In this document: positions 26,499-37,404 of the stretch, in pieces
Numbering within the stretch: position 1 is the stretch's first letter
How the letters are laid out: each line of letters begins with the position of its first letter
Assembly (NCBI GenBank): GCA_002319075.1
Contig: NVQB01000001.1
Location: 2,356,001 to 2,420,000, forward strand
Source: Sphingobacteriaceae bacterium
GTDB taxonomy: Bacteria > Bacteroidota > Bacteroidia > B-17B0 > Aurantibacillaceae
DNA length: 64,000 bases
Reading direction: 5' to 3'
Translations under genes and position numbers: made by a program
Notes under the pieces: generated by a model
What the model was told of the DNA's origin: nothing
The model's input: only the letters and a program-made list of their open reading frames with translations
Databases searched by the model: none

Positions 26499-28451
26499 AT
26501 GGGACACCAGCTTCACGGCCACATCAATAAGATCACCTTCGGCAGTTTACTTGTTACACTTGGAATTATTTACGGTGACATTGGCACCTCTCCCCTCTAT
26601 GTTATGAGTGCGGTGGTTGGCGAAAAAGCCATTGATGCCAGTGTTATTATTGGCGCTATGTCGCTTGTAATATGGACTCTTACGTTTCAAACAACCATTA
26701 AGTACGTTATTTTTACCTTGAGGGCAGATAATAAAGGTGAAGGAGGTATTTTTTCTTTGTACGCTCTTATTAAAAAGGCAAAAAGAAAATGGCTGATCTT
26801 TCCGGCAATTATTGGAGGATGTTGCATTCTTGGCGAAGGGATCATCACACCGCCAATTTCAGTAGCCTCAGCTGTAGAAGGTTTAAAATTAATTCCACGT
26901 TTTAGCGAAATCCACACTATTCCTATTGTGATTGCGATTATAACCGGCTTATTTTTCATTCAACAATTCGGAACAAAATTCATTGGTAAATTTTTCGGAC
27001 CTGTAATGCTGGTATGGTTCCTGACTTTGGGAATTGTTGGAGTGAATGGTTTGATGAAGGACCTAACGGTGCTTAAAGCTTTTAATCCCTATTACGGCAT
27101 TAATATGCTTATCAATCATCCGGGCGGATTTTGGTTGCTAGGAGCAGTTTTTCTTTGCACTACCGGAGCCGAAGCTCTTTATTCAGATATGGGGCATTGT
27201 GGCAGAAACAATATTCGTATGAGCTGGGTGTTTGTAAAAACAATGCTTCTTCTAAATTACATGGGGCAAACAGCATGGTTGGTTTCAAAAGACGGGCAGA
27301 AGTTAGAGGGAGCCAATCCGTTTTATTCTATTATGCCGGATTGGTTTTTACCTGTAGGGATTGGAATTGCTACAATTGCCACCGTTGTAGCGTCGCAAGC
27401 TTTAATAAGCGGATCATTTACGCTCATTAACGAGGCCATGCGTTTAAATTTCTGGCCTAAAGTAAAAATAAAATATCCTACAGAGTTAAAGGGACAGATG
27501 TACATCAGTTCTATTAACTGGTTGCTGTATTTTGGCTGTGTGTTTATTGTATTGTACTTTAAAGAAGCAAAAAACATGGAAGCGGCTTACGGCCTAACTA
27601 TTATTCTTGGAATGATTATGTCGTCGCGTTTGCTTGCTTTCTTTATGCGGCTTAAAAAATATCCTAAATTATTTCTCTATATTTTTATTCCAACCTACAT
27701 TGTTATTGAAGGAACGTTTTTAATTGCCTTACTTGAAAAATTCCCGAAAGGCGGGTACGTAACTTTGTGTATAGCGTTGTTCCTTGCTGCCGTGATGGGT
27801 TGCTGGTATATGGCAAAACTGATCAGACGCCGGTATATCGATCTTGTGCCGCTTGACAATTACAAACCAATGCTTGTGGATCTAAGTACCGACCCAAGTA
27901 TTCAGAAATACGCCACGCACTTAATTTACATGACAAGTGCAAACAATCCGAATGAAATTGAATCGAAAATTATTTATTCTATTTTGCAGAAACGTCCTAA
28001 GAAAGCCGATATCTATTGGTTTGTACACGTGGATGTAATGGACGAGCCTTACCGCATGGATTATAAGGTAACACATATCGCAAACGAAGATATTATTCGT
28101 GTTGACTTTAGAATCGGTTTCCGCATAGCTCCACGCGTTAATCTTATGTTCCGTAAAGTGGTTGCTGATCTGGTAAAAAACGGAGAAGTGGATATTACCA
28201 GTCGTTACGAATCGCTTAACAAGAATAATGTCATAGGAGATTTTAAATTCGTTGTACTTGAAAAATTTCTTTCTTACGAAAACGATTTACCGCTTTTTGA
28301 AAAGTTAATTCTTAATGTTTATTTCACCTTAAAACGCTTTAGTTTAAGCGAAGCAAAAGCATTTGGTTTGGATAGCAGCTCTGTAAAGGTTGAAAAATTC
28401 CCAATGGTGATAAGTCCTCCAAAGGATATTAATTTAAAGCGGATTTCTTAA
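26499..28451 (+). CDS. kup: KUP-family potassium uptake transporter
   Basis: 650 residues, the usual family length. The N-terminal hallmark GIIYGDIGTSPLYVMSAV is present, followed by about twelve hydrophobic helices (residues about 15-430) and a cytoplasmic C-terminal domain (about 450-650). RADNKGEGGIFSLYALI and GGCCILGEGIITPPISVASAVEG are conserved KUP blocks. It imports K+ with protons across the inner membrane. It is monocistronic and convergent with purH. No c-di-AMP riboswitch or other leader structure was seen in the short upstream region. Confidence 0.96.
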   Translation: MGHQLHGHINKITFGSLLVTLGIIYGDIGTSPLYVMSAVVGEKAIDASVIIGAMSLVIWTLTFQTTIKYVIFTLRADNKGEGGIFSLYALIKKAKRKWLIFPAIIGGCCILGEGIITPPISVASAVEGLKLIPRFSEIHTIPIVIAIITGLFFIQQFGTKFIGKFFGPVMLVWFLTLGIVGVNGLMKDLTVLKAFNPYYGINMLINHPGGFWLLGAVFLCTTGAEALYSDMGHCGRNNIRMSWVFVKTMLLLNYMGQTAWLVSKDGQKLEGANPFYSIMPDWFLPVGIGIATIATVVASQALISGSFTLINEAMRLNFWPKVKIKYPTELKGQMYISSINWLLYFGCVFIVLYFKEAKNMEAAYGLTIILGMIMSSRLLAFFMRLKKYPKLFLYIFIPTYIVIEGTFLIALLEKFPKGGYVTLCIALFLAAVMGCWYMAKLIRRRYIDLVPLDNYKPMLVDLSTDPSIQKYATHLIYMTSANNPNEIESKIIYSILQKRPKKADIYWFVHVDVMDEPYRMDYKVTHIANEDIIRVDFRIGFRIAPRVNLMFRKVVADLVKNGEVDITSRYESLNKNNVIGDFKFVVLEKFLSYENDLPLFEKLILNVYFTLKRFSLSEAKAFGLDSSSVKVEKFPMVISPPKDINLKRIS

Positions 28452-28490
28452 CGAGTCTCCACATTTCTATAAATTACCTGCCCGTAAGGA

Positions 28491-30017
28491 CTAGTGTTTA
28501 AAGTGTCTCACACCCGTCATCACCATGCTCATGCCATGAGCATTGCAATAGTCGATGCTTTCTTTATCTTTAATTGAACCACCAGGCTGAATAACCGCCC
28601 TGATGCCTGCATCATGGGCAATCTCTACACAATCAGGAAAAGGAAAAAAGGCATCGCTCGCCATAACCGCTCCATTTAAATCGAAACCAAAAGTGTTCGC
28701 TTTTACAATGGCTTGTTTTAAAGCATCCACGCGTGAGGTTTGACCGGTGCCACTTGCTATCAATTGTCCGTTTTTTGCAAAAACAATGGTATTTGATTTT
28801 GTATGTTTTACGAGTTTGTTAGCGAACAATAAATCTTTAATCTCGCTGGCAGACGGGGACAAATTGGTAGCCGGTTTTAGATCTGCTTCTGTTTCAATTT
28901 TTAAATCTTTATCCTGTTCAATTACGCCATTTAATAGCGTGCGGAAAGAATTTTTACTAAACTCTACTTTATTTTGAATGAGTATAATTCTGTTGGCTTT
29001 GGATTTTAATAAAGTTAAGGCGTCTTGGTCATATCCGGGTGCAATAATGACTTCACAGAACAGTTTATTTACTTCTGTAGCCGTTGCCATGTCAATAGTT
29101 CTGTTAGCAATTAATACTCCGCCAAATGCTGAGGTAGGATCGCCCGCCAGGGCATCTTTGTAGGCCTGCGCGATAGTTTCTCTCGAAGCAACACCACATG
29201 CATTGTTATGTTTTAAAATCGCAAAAGTAGGTTCTGTAAAATCACCAATAAGATTTACTGCTGCATCTACATCTAACAAGTTGTTATACGATAACTCTTT
29301 GCCGTTTAGTTTTGTAAAAAGGGCATCTAGGTCTCCGTAAAAAGTTCCTTTTTGGTGAGGATTTTCTCCATAGCGTAAAACCTGACTTTTTTGAACGCTT
29401 TGTTTGAATTCAGGAATATTTTCGCTGGTATTAAAATAATTGAAAATGGCCGTGTCGTAATGTGAAGACGTTGCAAAAGCTTTAGCAGCAAAACGCTTGC
29501 GGTCTGCAAGAGCAGATGTTCCGTTTTTACTTTCTAATAAATTCAGAAGTTCTGAGTAATCATTACGAGAAGACACAATAACAACATCGTTAAAGTTTTT
29601 GGCTGCCGCGCGAATTAATGAAATCCCTCCAATGTCAATTTTCTCTATAGTATCTTCTTCAGAAGCTTTCGCTGCAACAGTTTCCTCGAAAGGATAGAGG
29701 TCTACTATTACAAGGTCAATATCTGGAATATTATGTTGTTCTTTTTCTTTTTTATCAGACGCGTTATCCCGGCGATTTAAAATCCCCCCAAAAATAGCGG
29801 GGTGCAAAGTTTTTACACGACCCCCAAAAATCTCGGGGTAAGTTGTTACCGAATCTACCGCCGTTACAGGGATATTCAATTTTTCAATAAACGAAAGGGT
29901 TCCTCCAGTGCTATATAATTTTACACCAAGGGAGTGCAGTTTTTTAATGATCGGTTCTAAATTATCTTTGTAATAAACCGAAACTAATGCGCTTTTAATC
30001 GTTTTTGAATTATCCAT
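28491..30017 (-). CDS. purH: Bifunctional AICAR transformylase / IMP cyclohydrolase
   Basis: 508 residues. The N-terminal IMP cyclohydrolase domain (MGS-like fold) runs about 1-195 with LYSTGGTLSFIEKLNIPV and GGRVKTLHPAIFGGILNRR. The C-terminal transformylase domain has LRYGENPHQKGTFYG, AILKHNNACGVAS (catalytic Lys-His pair) and DAFFPFPDCVEIAHDAGI. It catalyses the last two steps of IMP synthesis. Together with purT it is one of two unlinked purine genes in the window. A -7 box lies just upstream. Confidence 0.96.
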   Translation of the reverse strand: MDNSKTIKSALVSVYYKDNLEPIIKKLHSLGVKLYSTGGTLSFIEKLNIPVTAVDSVTTYPEIFGGRVKTLHPAIFGGILNRRDNASDKKEKEQHNIPDIDLVIVDLYPFEETVAAKASEEDTIEKIDIGGISLIRAAAKNFNDVVIVSSRNDYSELLNLLESKNGTSALADRKRFAAKAFATSSHYDTAIFNYFNTSENIPEFKQSVQKSQVLRYGENPHQKGTFYGDLDALFTKLNGKELSYNNLLDVDAAVNLIGDFTEPTFAILKHNNACGVASRETIAQAYKDALAGDPTSAFGGVLIANRTIDMATATEVNKLFCEVIIAPGYDQDALTLLKSKANRIILIQNKVEFSKNSFRTLLNGVIEQDKDLKIETEADLKPATNLSPSASEIKDLLFANKLVKHTKSNTIVFAKNGQLIASGTGQTSRVDALKQAIVKANTFGFDLNGAVMASDAFFPFPDCVEIAHDAGIRAVIQPGGSIKDKESIDYCNAHGMSMVMTGVRHFKH

Positions 30018-30034
30018 TTTTTGTAAATAAAGCG

Positions 30035-30042
30035 CAAAGATA
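30035..30042 (-). promoter_or_regulatory. -7 box of purH
   Basis: TATCTTTG on the minus strand matches TAnnTTTG; the ATG is 17 bases downstream. At the -33 distance the sequence is TTC rather than TTG. No purine riboswitch or PurR-like site was recognised. Confidence 0.5.
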
Positions 30043-30132
30043 CGCTTAGAAATGAAAATCCTGAACTTTGTTTAAAAAGGTTTAAAAGCTGCTTGCTATC
30101 GACTTGAAAGGTTAAGAACTGATTAATATACA

Positions 30133-33100
30133 TCAATACCCTAAAGCAGGACCCAGCCATTTTTCGGCTTCTTCAAACTTCATATTCTTACGTTGAGCGT
30201 AGTCTTCGACTTGCTCTTTAGTGATTTTTCCGATTCCGAAATAATGCGCTTGCGGATGTCCAAAATACAGGCCACTTACAGCTGCTGTGGGCACCATGGC
30301 TAAACTATCTGTCAGGATGATTCCCGTGTTTTTTTCTACATCCAGTAATTTCCAGATGGTCAGTTTTTCAGTATGATCGGGTTGTGCGGGATATCCAGGT
30401 GCCGGGCGAATTCCTGCATATTCTTCCTTAATAAGTTCTTCGTTGGTAAAGGTTTCGTTGCTGGCATATCCCCAATACTCTTTACGCACCTTTTTATGAA
30501 GTAATTCTGTAAAGGCTTCCGCTAGCCTGTCAGCAATAGCTTTCAGCATAATGGCACTGTAGTCATCATGATCTTTTTCAAAACGCGCTACATGCTCATC
30601 GATACCAATACCCGTTGTGGCAGCAAAAGCGCCGATGTAGTCTGTCATTTGATTGTCACTTCGAGCGGAGTCGAGAAGGGCCTTAGGTTTAATAAAATCG
30701 GCAAGAGCAATATTGTATTGTCCAGCCGGTTTTTTTGTTTGTTGACGGATAGAATGGAAAGTATGTTTGGTTACTTTTCCATTTTCGTAGATCACTTCTA
30801 TGTCGTCATCGTTAACGGTGCTTGCCGGATAAATTCCAATCACAGCATTTGCTCTGAGCCATTTTTCATCAATTATTTTTTTGAGCATCGCTTGGGCGTC
30901 GTCGAATAATTTTTGAGCTTCGGCGCCACGCGTAGGATCTTTTAGAATTTTTGGATAAGAACCCTTCATTTCCCAACTATGGAAAAACGGTGTCCAGTCG
31001 ATGTATTCAGAGATTTCTTTTAAGTCGTAATCGCTAAACACTTTATTTCCAAAAAAGGTTGGTTTAGTGATCTCGGTTTTTTCCCAATCAATAGGAAATT
31101 TGTTTTGTCGGGCTTCCGACATAGAAATAAACTTATTTTGCGATTGCGCATTTTTATTTTGTTCACGAACGCGGATATAATCTTTAGTTACATCGGCCAT
31201 GAAGGCATCTCTTAGTTCTTTAGAAATTAGGCTGCTGGCAACAGGCACAGATTTACTGGCGTCGTTAACGTGAACAACCGGGCCAGAATAATTTTGTGCG
31301 ATCTTAACGGCAGTGTGCACTTTAGAAGTGGTAGCACCGCCGATTAATAAGGGCGTTTTAAATCCTAAACGCTCCATTTCTTTTGCTACATGTACCATTT
31401 CGTCTAACGAAGGAGTTATCAAGCCACTCAGACCAATAATATCAACATTGTGTTTTTTAGCTTCTTCCAGAATTTTATCGGCGGAAACCATTACACCAAG
31501 GTCAATAATTTCGTAGTTATTACATGCGAGTACAACACCCACAATATTTTTTCCAATATCATGCACGTCGCCTTTTACAGTGGCCATTAGAATTTTACCG
31601 GCATTTGTTCTGCCATCGCCTACAATTCCCGCTTTGGCATTATCTTCTTTTTCTTTCAAAAGATAAGGTTCTAAATAAGCAACTGCTTTTTTCATCACAC
31701 GTGCGCTTTTTACAACCTGAGGTAAAAACATCTTTCCTTGTCCGAAAAGATCTCCCACAATGTTCATTCCATCCATTAAAGGACCTTCAATAACATGTAA
31801 AGGGCGACCCAGTTTTTGGCGTGCTTCTTCAGTATCGGCATCAATATGTTCTACCAGGCCTTTCACCAATGCGTGACTCAGGCGAGATTCTACTGTGCCT
31901 TTGCGCCACTCTTCATCCTTCTCTGTTTTTTCTTTGGTAATTCCTTTTAAAGATTCGGCATGTTCAACCAAACGTTCAGTAGCATCATCTCTGCGGTTTA
32001 ATAAAACATCTTCTACCAGTTCTAAAAGTGTTTTATCAATATCGTCGTAAACCTGTAATTGTGCGGGATTTACAATTCCCATATCCATACCGGCTTTTAC
32101 GGCATGGTATAAAAACGCTCCATGAATTGCTTCACGCACATGATCATTTCCACGGAAAGAAAAAGAAACGTTACTCACGCCCCCACTTACTTTTGCGTGT
32201 GGTAAATTTTCTTTGATCCATTTGGTGGAATTAAAAAAGTCAAGCGCGTTTAAGCGGTGCTCTTCCATTCCGGTAGCTACAGGAAAGATATTCGGGTCAA
32301 AAATAATATCCTGTGGCGGAAACTTTACTTTATCCACAAGCACGTCATACGCGCGTTTACAAATTTCTTTTCTTCTTTCTAAAGTATCTGCTTGCCCAAC
32401 TTCATCAAAAGCCATCACAATAACAGCCGCGCCATATTGTTTTATTTTCTGAGCTTGTTCTATAAATTTTTCTTCTCCTTCTTTTAACGAGATTGAATTT
32501 ACGATCGCTTTTCCCTGCACACATTTTAATCCTGCCTCAATCACACTCCATTTAGAAGAGTCGATCATTATTGGAACGCGTGAAATATCTGGTTCAGACG
32601 CAATCAAATTTAAGAAGGTTGTCATGGCAGCTTCGCTATCTAACATTCCCTCATCCATATTCACGTCAATTACCTGCGCCCCCCCATCTACCTGGTCTTT
32701 GGCAATAGATAAAGCTTCTTCATAATTTCCTTCTTTAATTAAACGCAAGAATTTTTTAGATCCAGTTACATTTGTGCGCTCACCAACATTTAAGAAGTTA
32801 CTTTCCGGAGTTAATGTATAAGGTTCTAACCCACTTAAGTGCATTAAAGTATCAGGTTGAGGTTTTTTTCGAGGCTTGGCATCTTTAGCTAATTCAGCAA
32901 TACGCTTAATATGCGAAGGAGTGGTTCCGCAGCACCCGCCCACAATATTTAAAAACCCGGCTTCCAGAAAATCTTCTATCTGGTGCCCCATCTCATGGGC
33001 GTCCTGGTCGTATTCGCCAAACTGGTTCGGTAAACCGGCATTGGGATAAGCGCTCACATAAAACGGGGCTTTAGAAGAAAGTTCTTCTAAATAAGGACGC

Positions 33101-33858
33101 ATATCTTTAGCTCCAAGGGCACAATTCAAACCCACGCTCAATAAATCAACGTGAGAAACAGAATTTAAAAAAGCTTCTGTAGTTTGTCCGGAGAGCGTTC
33201 TGCCACTGGCATCTGTAATAGTACCCGAAACCATCACGGGCATTTTTCTATCAATTTTCTGACAATAATTCTGAATAGCATACAAAGCTGCTTTTGCATT
33301 CAGAGTGTCAAAAATGGTTTCGATCAAAAGCAGGTCGGCTCCGCCATCAATAAGTCCGCGCACTTGTTCAGTATAAGCATCTGAAAGCTCATCAAAAGTA
33401 ATGGCTCTGAATCCAGGATCGTTTACGTTCGGAGATAAAGATAATGTACGGTTTGTAGGACCAATTGCTCCGGCAACGAATTTTGGAATGGAAGCAAATT
33501 CAGGAAATTCTTTTCTGAATTCAGCTATTGCTTCTTTCGCAATCTTAGCAGACTCGTAATTTAGTTCATATACAAGCTCTTCCATGCCGTAATCAGCCAT
33601 AGCAATTGAAGTATCGCTGAATGTATTGGTTTCAATAATATCGGCACCTGCTTTTAAATATTCCTTATGAATGGTCTTTATGATTTGCGGTTGTGTAATC
33701 GACAATAAATCGTTATTCCCCTGCAGGTCCTTAGGCCAATCACTAAAACGTTTCCCACGGAAATCTTTTTCAGTGAGTTTGTATTGTTGAATCATGCTGC
33801 CCATTGCACCATCAATTACCAATACGCGTTTTTCTAATTCTTGTTGTATAGTATTCAT
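30133..33858 (-). CDS. metH: Cobalamin-dependent methionine synthase, full length
   Basis: 1241 residues, with all modules of MetH. Homocysteine-binding domain (about 1-330) has zinc ligands in GLNCALGAK and [10 protein letters not shown]. The pterin-binding domain (about 350-620) has [14 protein letters not shown]. The cap and B12 domains (about 640-900) have [14 protein letters not shown], whose His coordinates cobalt. The reactivation domain (about 930-1241) has [15 protein letters not shown]. It transfers a methyl group from methyltetrahydrofolate to homocysteine. The gene is preceded by a SAM-I riboswitch and terminator, so it should be switched off when SAM is plentiful. Confidence 0.97.
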   Translation of the reverse strand: MNTIQQELEKRVLVIDGAMGSMIQQYKLTEKDFRGKRFSDWPKDLQGNNDLLSITQPQIIKTIHKEYLKAGADIIETNTFSDTSIAMADYGMEELVYELNYESAKIAKEAIAEFRKEFPEFASIPKFVAGAIGPTNRTLSLSPNVNDPGFRAITFDELSDAYTEQVRGLIDGGADLLLIETIFDTLNAKAALYAIQNYCQKIDRKMPVMVSGTITDASGRTLSGQTTEAFLNSVSHVDLLSVGLNCALGAKDMRPYLEELSSKAPFYVSAYPNAGLPNQFGEYDQDAHEMGHQIEDFLEAGFLNIVGGCCGTTPSHIKRIAELAKDAKPRKKPQPDTLMHLSGLEPYTLTPESNFLNVGERTNVTGSKKFLRLIKEGNYEEALSIAKDQVDGGAQVIDVNMDEGMLDSEAAMTTFLNLIASEPDISRVPIMIDSSKWSVIEAGLKCVQGKAIVNSISLKEGEEKFIEQAQKIKQYGAAVIVMAFDEVGQADTLERRKEICKRAYDVLVDKVKFPPQDIIFDPNIFPVATGMEEHRLNALDFFNSTKWIKENLPHAKVSGGVSNVSFSFRGNDHVREAIHGAFLYHAVKAGMDMGIVNPAQLQVYDDIDKTLLELVEDVLLNRRDDATERLVEHAESLKGITKEKTEKDEEWRKGTVESRLSHALVKGLVEHIDADTEEARQKLGRPLHVIEGPLMDGMNIVGDLFGQGKMFLPQVVKSARVMKKAVAYLEPYLLKEKEDNAKAGIVGDGRTNAGKILMATVKGDVHDIGKNIVGVVLACNNYEIIDLGVMVSADKILEEAKKHNVDIIGLSGLITPSLDEMVHVAKEMERLGFKTPLLIGGATTSKVHTAVKIAQNYSGPVVHVNDASKSVPVASSLISKELRDAFMADVTKDYIRVREQNKNAQSQNKFISMSEARQNKFPIDWEKTEITKPTFFGNKVFSDYDLKEISEYIDWTPFFHSWEMKGSYPKILKDPTRGAEAQKLFDDAQAMLKKIIDEKWLRANAVIGIYPASTVNDDDIEVIYENGKVTKHTFHSIRQQTKKPAGQYNIALADFIKPKALLDSARSDNQMTDYIGAFAATTGIGIDEHVARFEKDHDDYSAIMLKAIADRLAEAFTELLHKKVRKEYWGYASNETFTNEELIKEEYAGIRPAPGYPAQPDHTEKLTIWKLLDVEKNTGIILTDSLAMVPTAAVSGLYFGHPQAHYFGIGKITKEQVEDYAQRKNMKFEEAEKWLGPALGY

Positions 33859-33861
33859 ATA

Positions 33862-33902
33862 TAAAATAAAAAATCCCTTCCGTTTTTATCGGAAGGGATT
33901 AG
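33862..33902 (-). terminator. Riboswitch-controlled terminator in the metH leader
   Basis: On the minus strand an 11-bp stem (arms AATCCCTTCCG and CGGAAGGGATT, loop ATAAAAA) is followed by TTTTTATTTTAT, and then the metH ATG. Placed between the SAM-I aptamer and the gene, it is the expected expression platform. Bases that could form a competing antiterminator were not worked out. Confidence 0.85.
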
Positions 33903-33938
33903 TGTATATTGTTTTTAAATGTTGACTAATGTGCTCCG

Positions 33939-34120
33939 ACTTATTTTCTCTCACGCTGATAAATCAGAACGAGAACGAATTCCCACCTTCTTTTAGAGTT
34001 TCTGATTTTTGGTTTCTTATTTGAGGTTTAAAACCAGAAACAGGAAACAAAAAAATAAGAAACCCCTGTAAGGGTTGGTAAAGCTTCAAAGGGCGTATCC
34101 CTCAGCTTTTCTTAATAAGT
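33939..34120 (-). ncRNA. SAM-I (S-box) riboswitch upstream of metH
   Basis: Read on the minus strand, the P1 helix closes ACTTATT (34120-34114) with AATAAGT (33945-33939). The 5' core then matches the S-box order: TTAAGA, GAGGGA (34103-34098), GCCC (34094-34091), TGAAG (34088-34084) and CCAAC (34078-34074). A long AT-rich hairpin (GGTTTCTTATTT pairing with AAATAAGAAACC) extends P3, and GGTGGGA (33987-33981) sits at the P4 position. A promoter upstream and a terminator downstream complete the leader. The consensus match is by eye; a covariance search would settle it. Confidence 0.87.
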
Positions 34121-34138
34121 GTATTAAAGAACGAAGAC

Positions 34139-34169
34139 CAAAGGTATCACATTTTAATTAAACCTACAA
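34139..34169 (-). promoter_or_regulatory. Promoter of the metH riboswitch leader
   Basis: On the minus strand TTG (34169-34167), a 20-base spacer and TACCTTTG (34146-34139) fit the Bacteroidota consensus exactly. Predicted transcription begins about ten bases before the SAM-I P1 helix. Confidence 0.8.
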
Positions 34170-34351
34170 TTCATCCTTAAAATTTAATTTTGAATTTACG
34201 TGCACATATGTTAATAATAGGGGCTGAGGCCAATAATAATTTGGTGCTTTCTGAAAATTAAACTTTTGAGTAAGGCAAAAAACAGTTTAGATTTGGAGCG
34301 ACAATTCTTAAGTACTTCAGTTACTATTTATTTTAACGCAAAAAACAACTC
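34170..34351. other. Remaining intergenic sequence between the metH leader and the SBBP gene
   Basis: AT-rich, with no gene, RNA or exact promoter box for the plus-strand SBBP gene recognised. The whole gap from the metH start (493 bases) is explained mainly by the riboswitch leader. Confidence 0.5.
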
Positions 34352-37300
34352 ATGAAAAAAAAGGCCACATCCCCTAATTCGGTTAAAGTTTTTTTAACCA
34401 TTTGTTTGGTATTTATTTTAATGCACAGCACTAACATTTATGCCTATAAAGACAAGAATTTAAAACATATCACTCAAGAAAAACCTAAACCAGAAGAAGT
34501 TTCACTGGCAGAAAGTTCTGGATGGCTTAAACATCAAAACGTCGAATTTCTTGAAAACAAAGGGCAGATCATGAATACGGATGATAAACCTGCTACCAAT
34601 GTTTTATTTAAAGCAGAAGCACCTGGACTCGATCTTTATATTACCAAAACAGGTTTGTCTTACGTATTTCTAAAATACGAGGAAGAAAAGCACAAAGAAA
34701 AAAGAAAAGGGGAGGCGAAAAAAGAAGAGCGAGAAGAAGAAAAAATTTCTTATGAACGCCTCGACTTAGACTTAGCAGGAGCGACTATTTTGAGTGAGAA
34801 CATTCTTAAGGAAGATACCGGAATAGCATATTTTAATTTTCTTCTGGCGAAGGATAACGTAATTAATCATGTAAAAAAATATAGAAAAATTACTATTAAG
34901 AACGTGTATCCGGGAATTGATTGGGTGCTGTATAACTCAAGTGCAAGTGGGTTTAAATATGATTTTATCGTGCACCCTGGAGCAGATCCTAAGAACATAC
35001 AATTAGTGTATAAGTCAAAAAGAAGCTTAAGTATTGATACCAAGGGTAACTTGCTTATACCTACAAGTTTGGGTACGATTGAAGAAAAAGCGCCCTACAG
35101 TTATATTAAAGACTCTGAAAAAAACATTGAAAGTAAATTTAAACTCATCTCTTCTCAAAAGAAGGGTGGTATGTATGAAACTTCTTTGGGCTTTGATTTG
35201 GGGGAGACAAATTACTCCAGTACTACATTAATCATTGATCCGCAATTGGTATGGTCTACGTTTTATGGAGGCACCAGTAACGAAGGAACTTTGTGCATTG
35301 ATACTGATCCGTCAGGCAACGTATTTTTATGCGGTTACTTAGGTAGCACCGATTTTCCACTTTTGAGTATGGGCACCTATTTTCAAGCAACTCCAGGAAC
35401 TTCTAGTGGATTTCTTGTGAAATTTAATAACACTGGAACCTTGTTATGGTCTACTTTTTTTGGTCCCGCAAGGGTTACCTACCTGGCAACCGATAAATCA
35501 GGAAATGTTTATGTGTGCGGCAGTACTCAATATACTGCTTTTCCAACAGTGAATAACAATACTTATTTTCAATCAGGTTTGGCAGGTTCGGACGAAGCTT
35601 TTATATCTAAATTCGATAACCTTGGAAATTATGTTTGGGGAACTTATTATGGTGGAAGTGGTGGGGACGAAGCAAGCAGTGTTGCTACAGATCAAAGTGG
35701 CAATGTTTTTCTTGTGGGATCTACTTATTCAACAGACTTCCCTACTCAAAACGCCTCTACTTATTTTGAATCCAGTCTTGCGGGTATGCATAGTGGCTTT
35801 ATCGTAAAGTTTGATAATACCGGCAGCCGCCTGTGGGCAACTTATCTAAAAGGGATGGATTGGAATCCTGTCGCGGCAACTGATGTAAACGGACGTGTTT
35901 ATATTACAGGATTTACCAACACTTTAATTCCACTTAATAATCCGGGTGGATCTTCCTTTTATCAAGGCACTCTATCGGGAGGTACCGATGCTTATTTAAT
36001 AAGGTTTAGTAATACAGGAAGTTTACAGTATGGTACCTACTATGGGGGAAGTAATGGTTCCGATTACGGCACGAGTTTAGCCACTGATAAATACGCTAAC
36101 GTTTTTATTACAGGGTATACATCATCCACCAATTTTCCTTTGCAAAATGCCGGCACCTATTTTCAAGCTGCTAATACCGGTAGCGTTAATGATGTTTTTA
36201 TAGTTAAGTTTGACAGTACTTTAACAAGGAAATGGGCGACTTACATCGGCGGAAGCAGAGATGATACCAATTCCGAGAACGACAATATTACTATTGATAC
36301 TTGTGGAAATGTTTTTTTAGGAATTACTACGCTGTCACGCAATCTGCCTTTTGTGCAGGCGTGTGATGGCGGCATGTATGACCATACCCTTGACACTTCG
36401 TTAAGCACAAGCAACCTGGCTGTTTATCTGGCGCGCTTTTCAAACAATGGCGATCTTATGTGGAGTTCGTATTTTTGTGGCGATGGTAATAGTTTTAGAA
36501 CGACTCTGGCCGCTGATGCGTTCGGTAATGTTTTTTTTAGTGGGGAATGGAATGGTGTTGTTAATCCTTCTACCTATCCCCTGGTATATCCGTCAAGCTC
36601 TACGTATACGCAAGCTTTTATGGGTTCTGAAGATTTGTATGTTGCCAAGTTTACAAATAACCTTGGTCCCCAACATTTTTCATATCCGCCTTTATGTACC
36701 AGCAACCCCAACCAACTACCGAATCTGGCTACTGGGTTCTTAACTGGCGGTACTTTTAGCGCATCACCCGGATTAAGTTTAAATCCAGTCACGGGACAAA
36801 TAACGCCATCGTTATCAACGGCAGGAAACTATACTATCACCTATAAAATGGCGCCTTGTTATTGTCCTGGAGCTGTGCCCGTGAGTGCCGGTAGCACTAC
36901 TGTTTCTCTTATCGCAGGACCCTCCTTATCTATAGCAGGAAAAACAAGTATGTGCCTGAAGGAAAATCGCACTTATACGGTAAGCGGTGGCACAACTTAC
37001 ACCTGGAATACGAGCTCGAATTCTAGTACCATTAGCGCCAACCCTACAACAACAGCAACTATCGTTTATACAGTGAGCAGCAAGTCAAGTAATGGTTGCC
37101 TGGCGACAAAAACGTTGAGTATTACAGTAAGCAAATGCACGGGAGTGGATGAAGTCGAAATGGGTCAGGCAAAACTTAATATTTATCCAAATCCAAATAG
37201 CGGGCAATTTACAGTATCTTCAGATACTGACATCAAATTAGTGATCAGCAACGAACTAGGTCAATTAATACAGGAATTGGAACTTTCTGCTAAAAATGAA

Positions 37301-37399
37301 AGAAAAGTGGTGATTCAAAACTTGCCTACCGGAATTTATTTTATTAAAGACAAAAAAACAAATCAAACTACGAATTATAAAATAGTAGTTACAAATTAG
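34352..37399 (+). CDS. T9SS type A protein with DUF7948-like N-domain and SBBP beta-propeller repeats
   Basis: 1015 residues. Signal peptide-like start (hydrophobic stretch about 11-31). Residues about 65-310 match the N-domain found on SBBP proteins (VEFLENKGQI, LYITKTGLSYVF, YPGIDWVLY). A highly charged Lys/Glu insert lies at about 110-130. From about 310 to 800 there are roughly eight SBBP beta-propeller repeats, recognisable by WSTFYGG/WGTYYGG, then DQSGNVFL/DKSGNVYV and STDFP. An Ig-like domain and a type A T9SS sorting domain (LNIYPNPNSGQFTVS, then LPTGIYFIKDK) complete it. A surface or secreted protein; the ligand is unknown. Confidence 0.93.
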   Translation: MKKKATSPNSVKVFLTICLVFILMHSTNIYAYKDKNLKHITQEKPKPEEVSLAESSGWLKHQNVEFLENKGQIMNTDDKPATNVLFKAEAPGLDLYITKTGLSYVFLKYEEEKHKEKRKGEAKKEEREEEKISYERLDLDLAGATILSENILKEDTGIAYFNFLLAKDNVINHVKKYRKITIKNVYPGIDWVLYNSSASGFKYDFIVHPGADPKNIQLVYKSKRSLSIDTKGNLLIPTSLGTIEEKAPYSYIKDSEKNIESKFKLISSQKKGGMYETSLGFDLGETNYSSTTLIIDPQLVWSTFYGGTSNEGTLCIDTDPSGNVFLCGYLGSTDFPLLSMGTYFQATPGTSSGFLVKFNNTGTLLWSTFFGPARVTYLATDKSGNVYVCGSTQYTAFPTVNNNTYFQSGLAGSDEAFISKFDNLGNYVWGTYYGGSGGDEASSVATDQSGNVFLVGSTYSTDFPTQNASTYFESSLAGMHSGFIVKFDNTGSRLWATYLKGMDWNPVAATDVNGRVYITGFTNTLIPLNNPGGSSFYQGTLSGGTDAYLIRFSNTGSLQYGTYYGGSNGSDYGTSLATDKYANVFITGYTSSTNFPLQNAGTYFQAANTGSVNDVFIVKFDSTLTRKWATYIGGSRDDTNSENDNITIDTCGNVFLGITTLSRNLPFVQACDGGMYDHTLDTSLSTSNLAVYLARFSNNGDLMWSSYFCGDGNSFRTTLAADAFGNVFFSGEWNGVVNPSTYPLVYPSSSTYTQAFMGSEDLYVAKFTNNLGPQHFSYPPLCTSNPNQLPNLATGFLTGGTFSASPGLSLNPVTGQITPSLSTAGNYTITYKMAPCYCPGAVPVSAGSTTVSLIAGPSLSIAGKTSMCLKENRTYTVSGGTTYTWNTSSNSSTISANPTTTATIVYTVSSKSSNGCLATKTLSITVSKCTGVDEVEMGQAKLNIYPNPNSGQFTVSSDTDIKLVISNELGQLIQELELSAKNERKVVIQNLPTGIYFIKDKKTNQTTNYKIVVTN

Positions 37400-37404
37400 A
37401 TCAA

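Noticed and set aside
31524-31793. Long plus-strand open frames opposite metH
   Set aside because: They are shadows of the metH coding strand, with residue composition typical of antisense frames and no recognisable domain.
33871-33900. The hairpin before metH as the terminator of the plus-strand SBBP gene region
   Set aside because: The following T-run is on the minus strand and there is no plus-strand gene ending here; it fits as the riboswitch expression platform.
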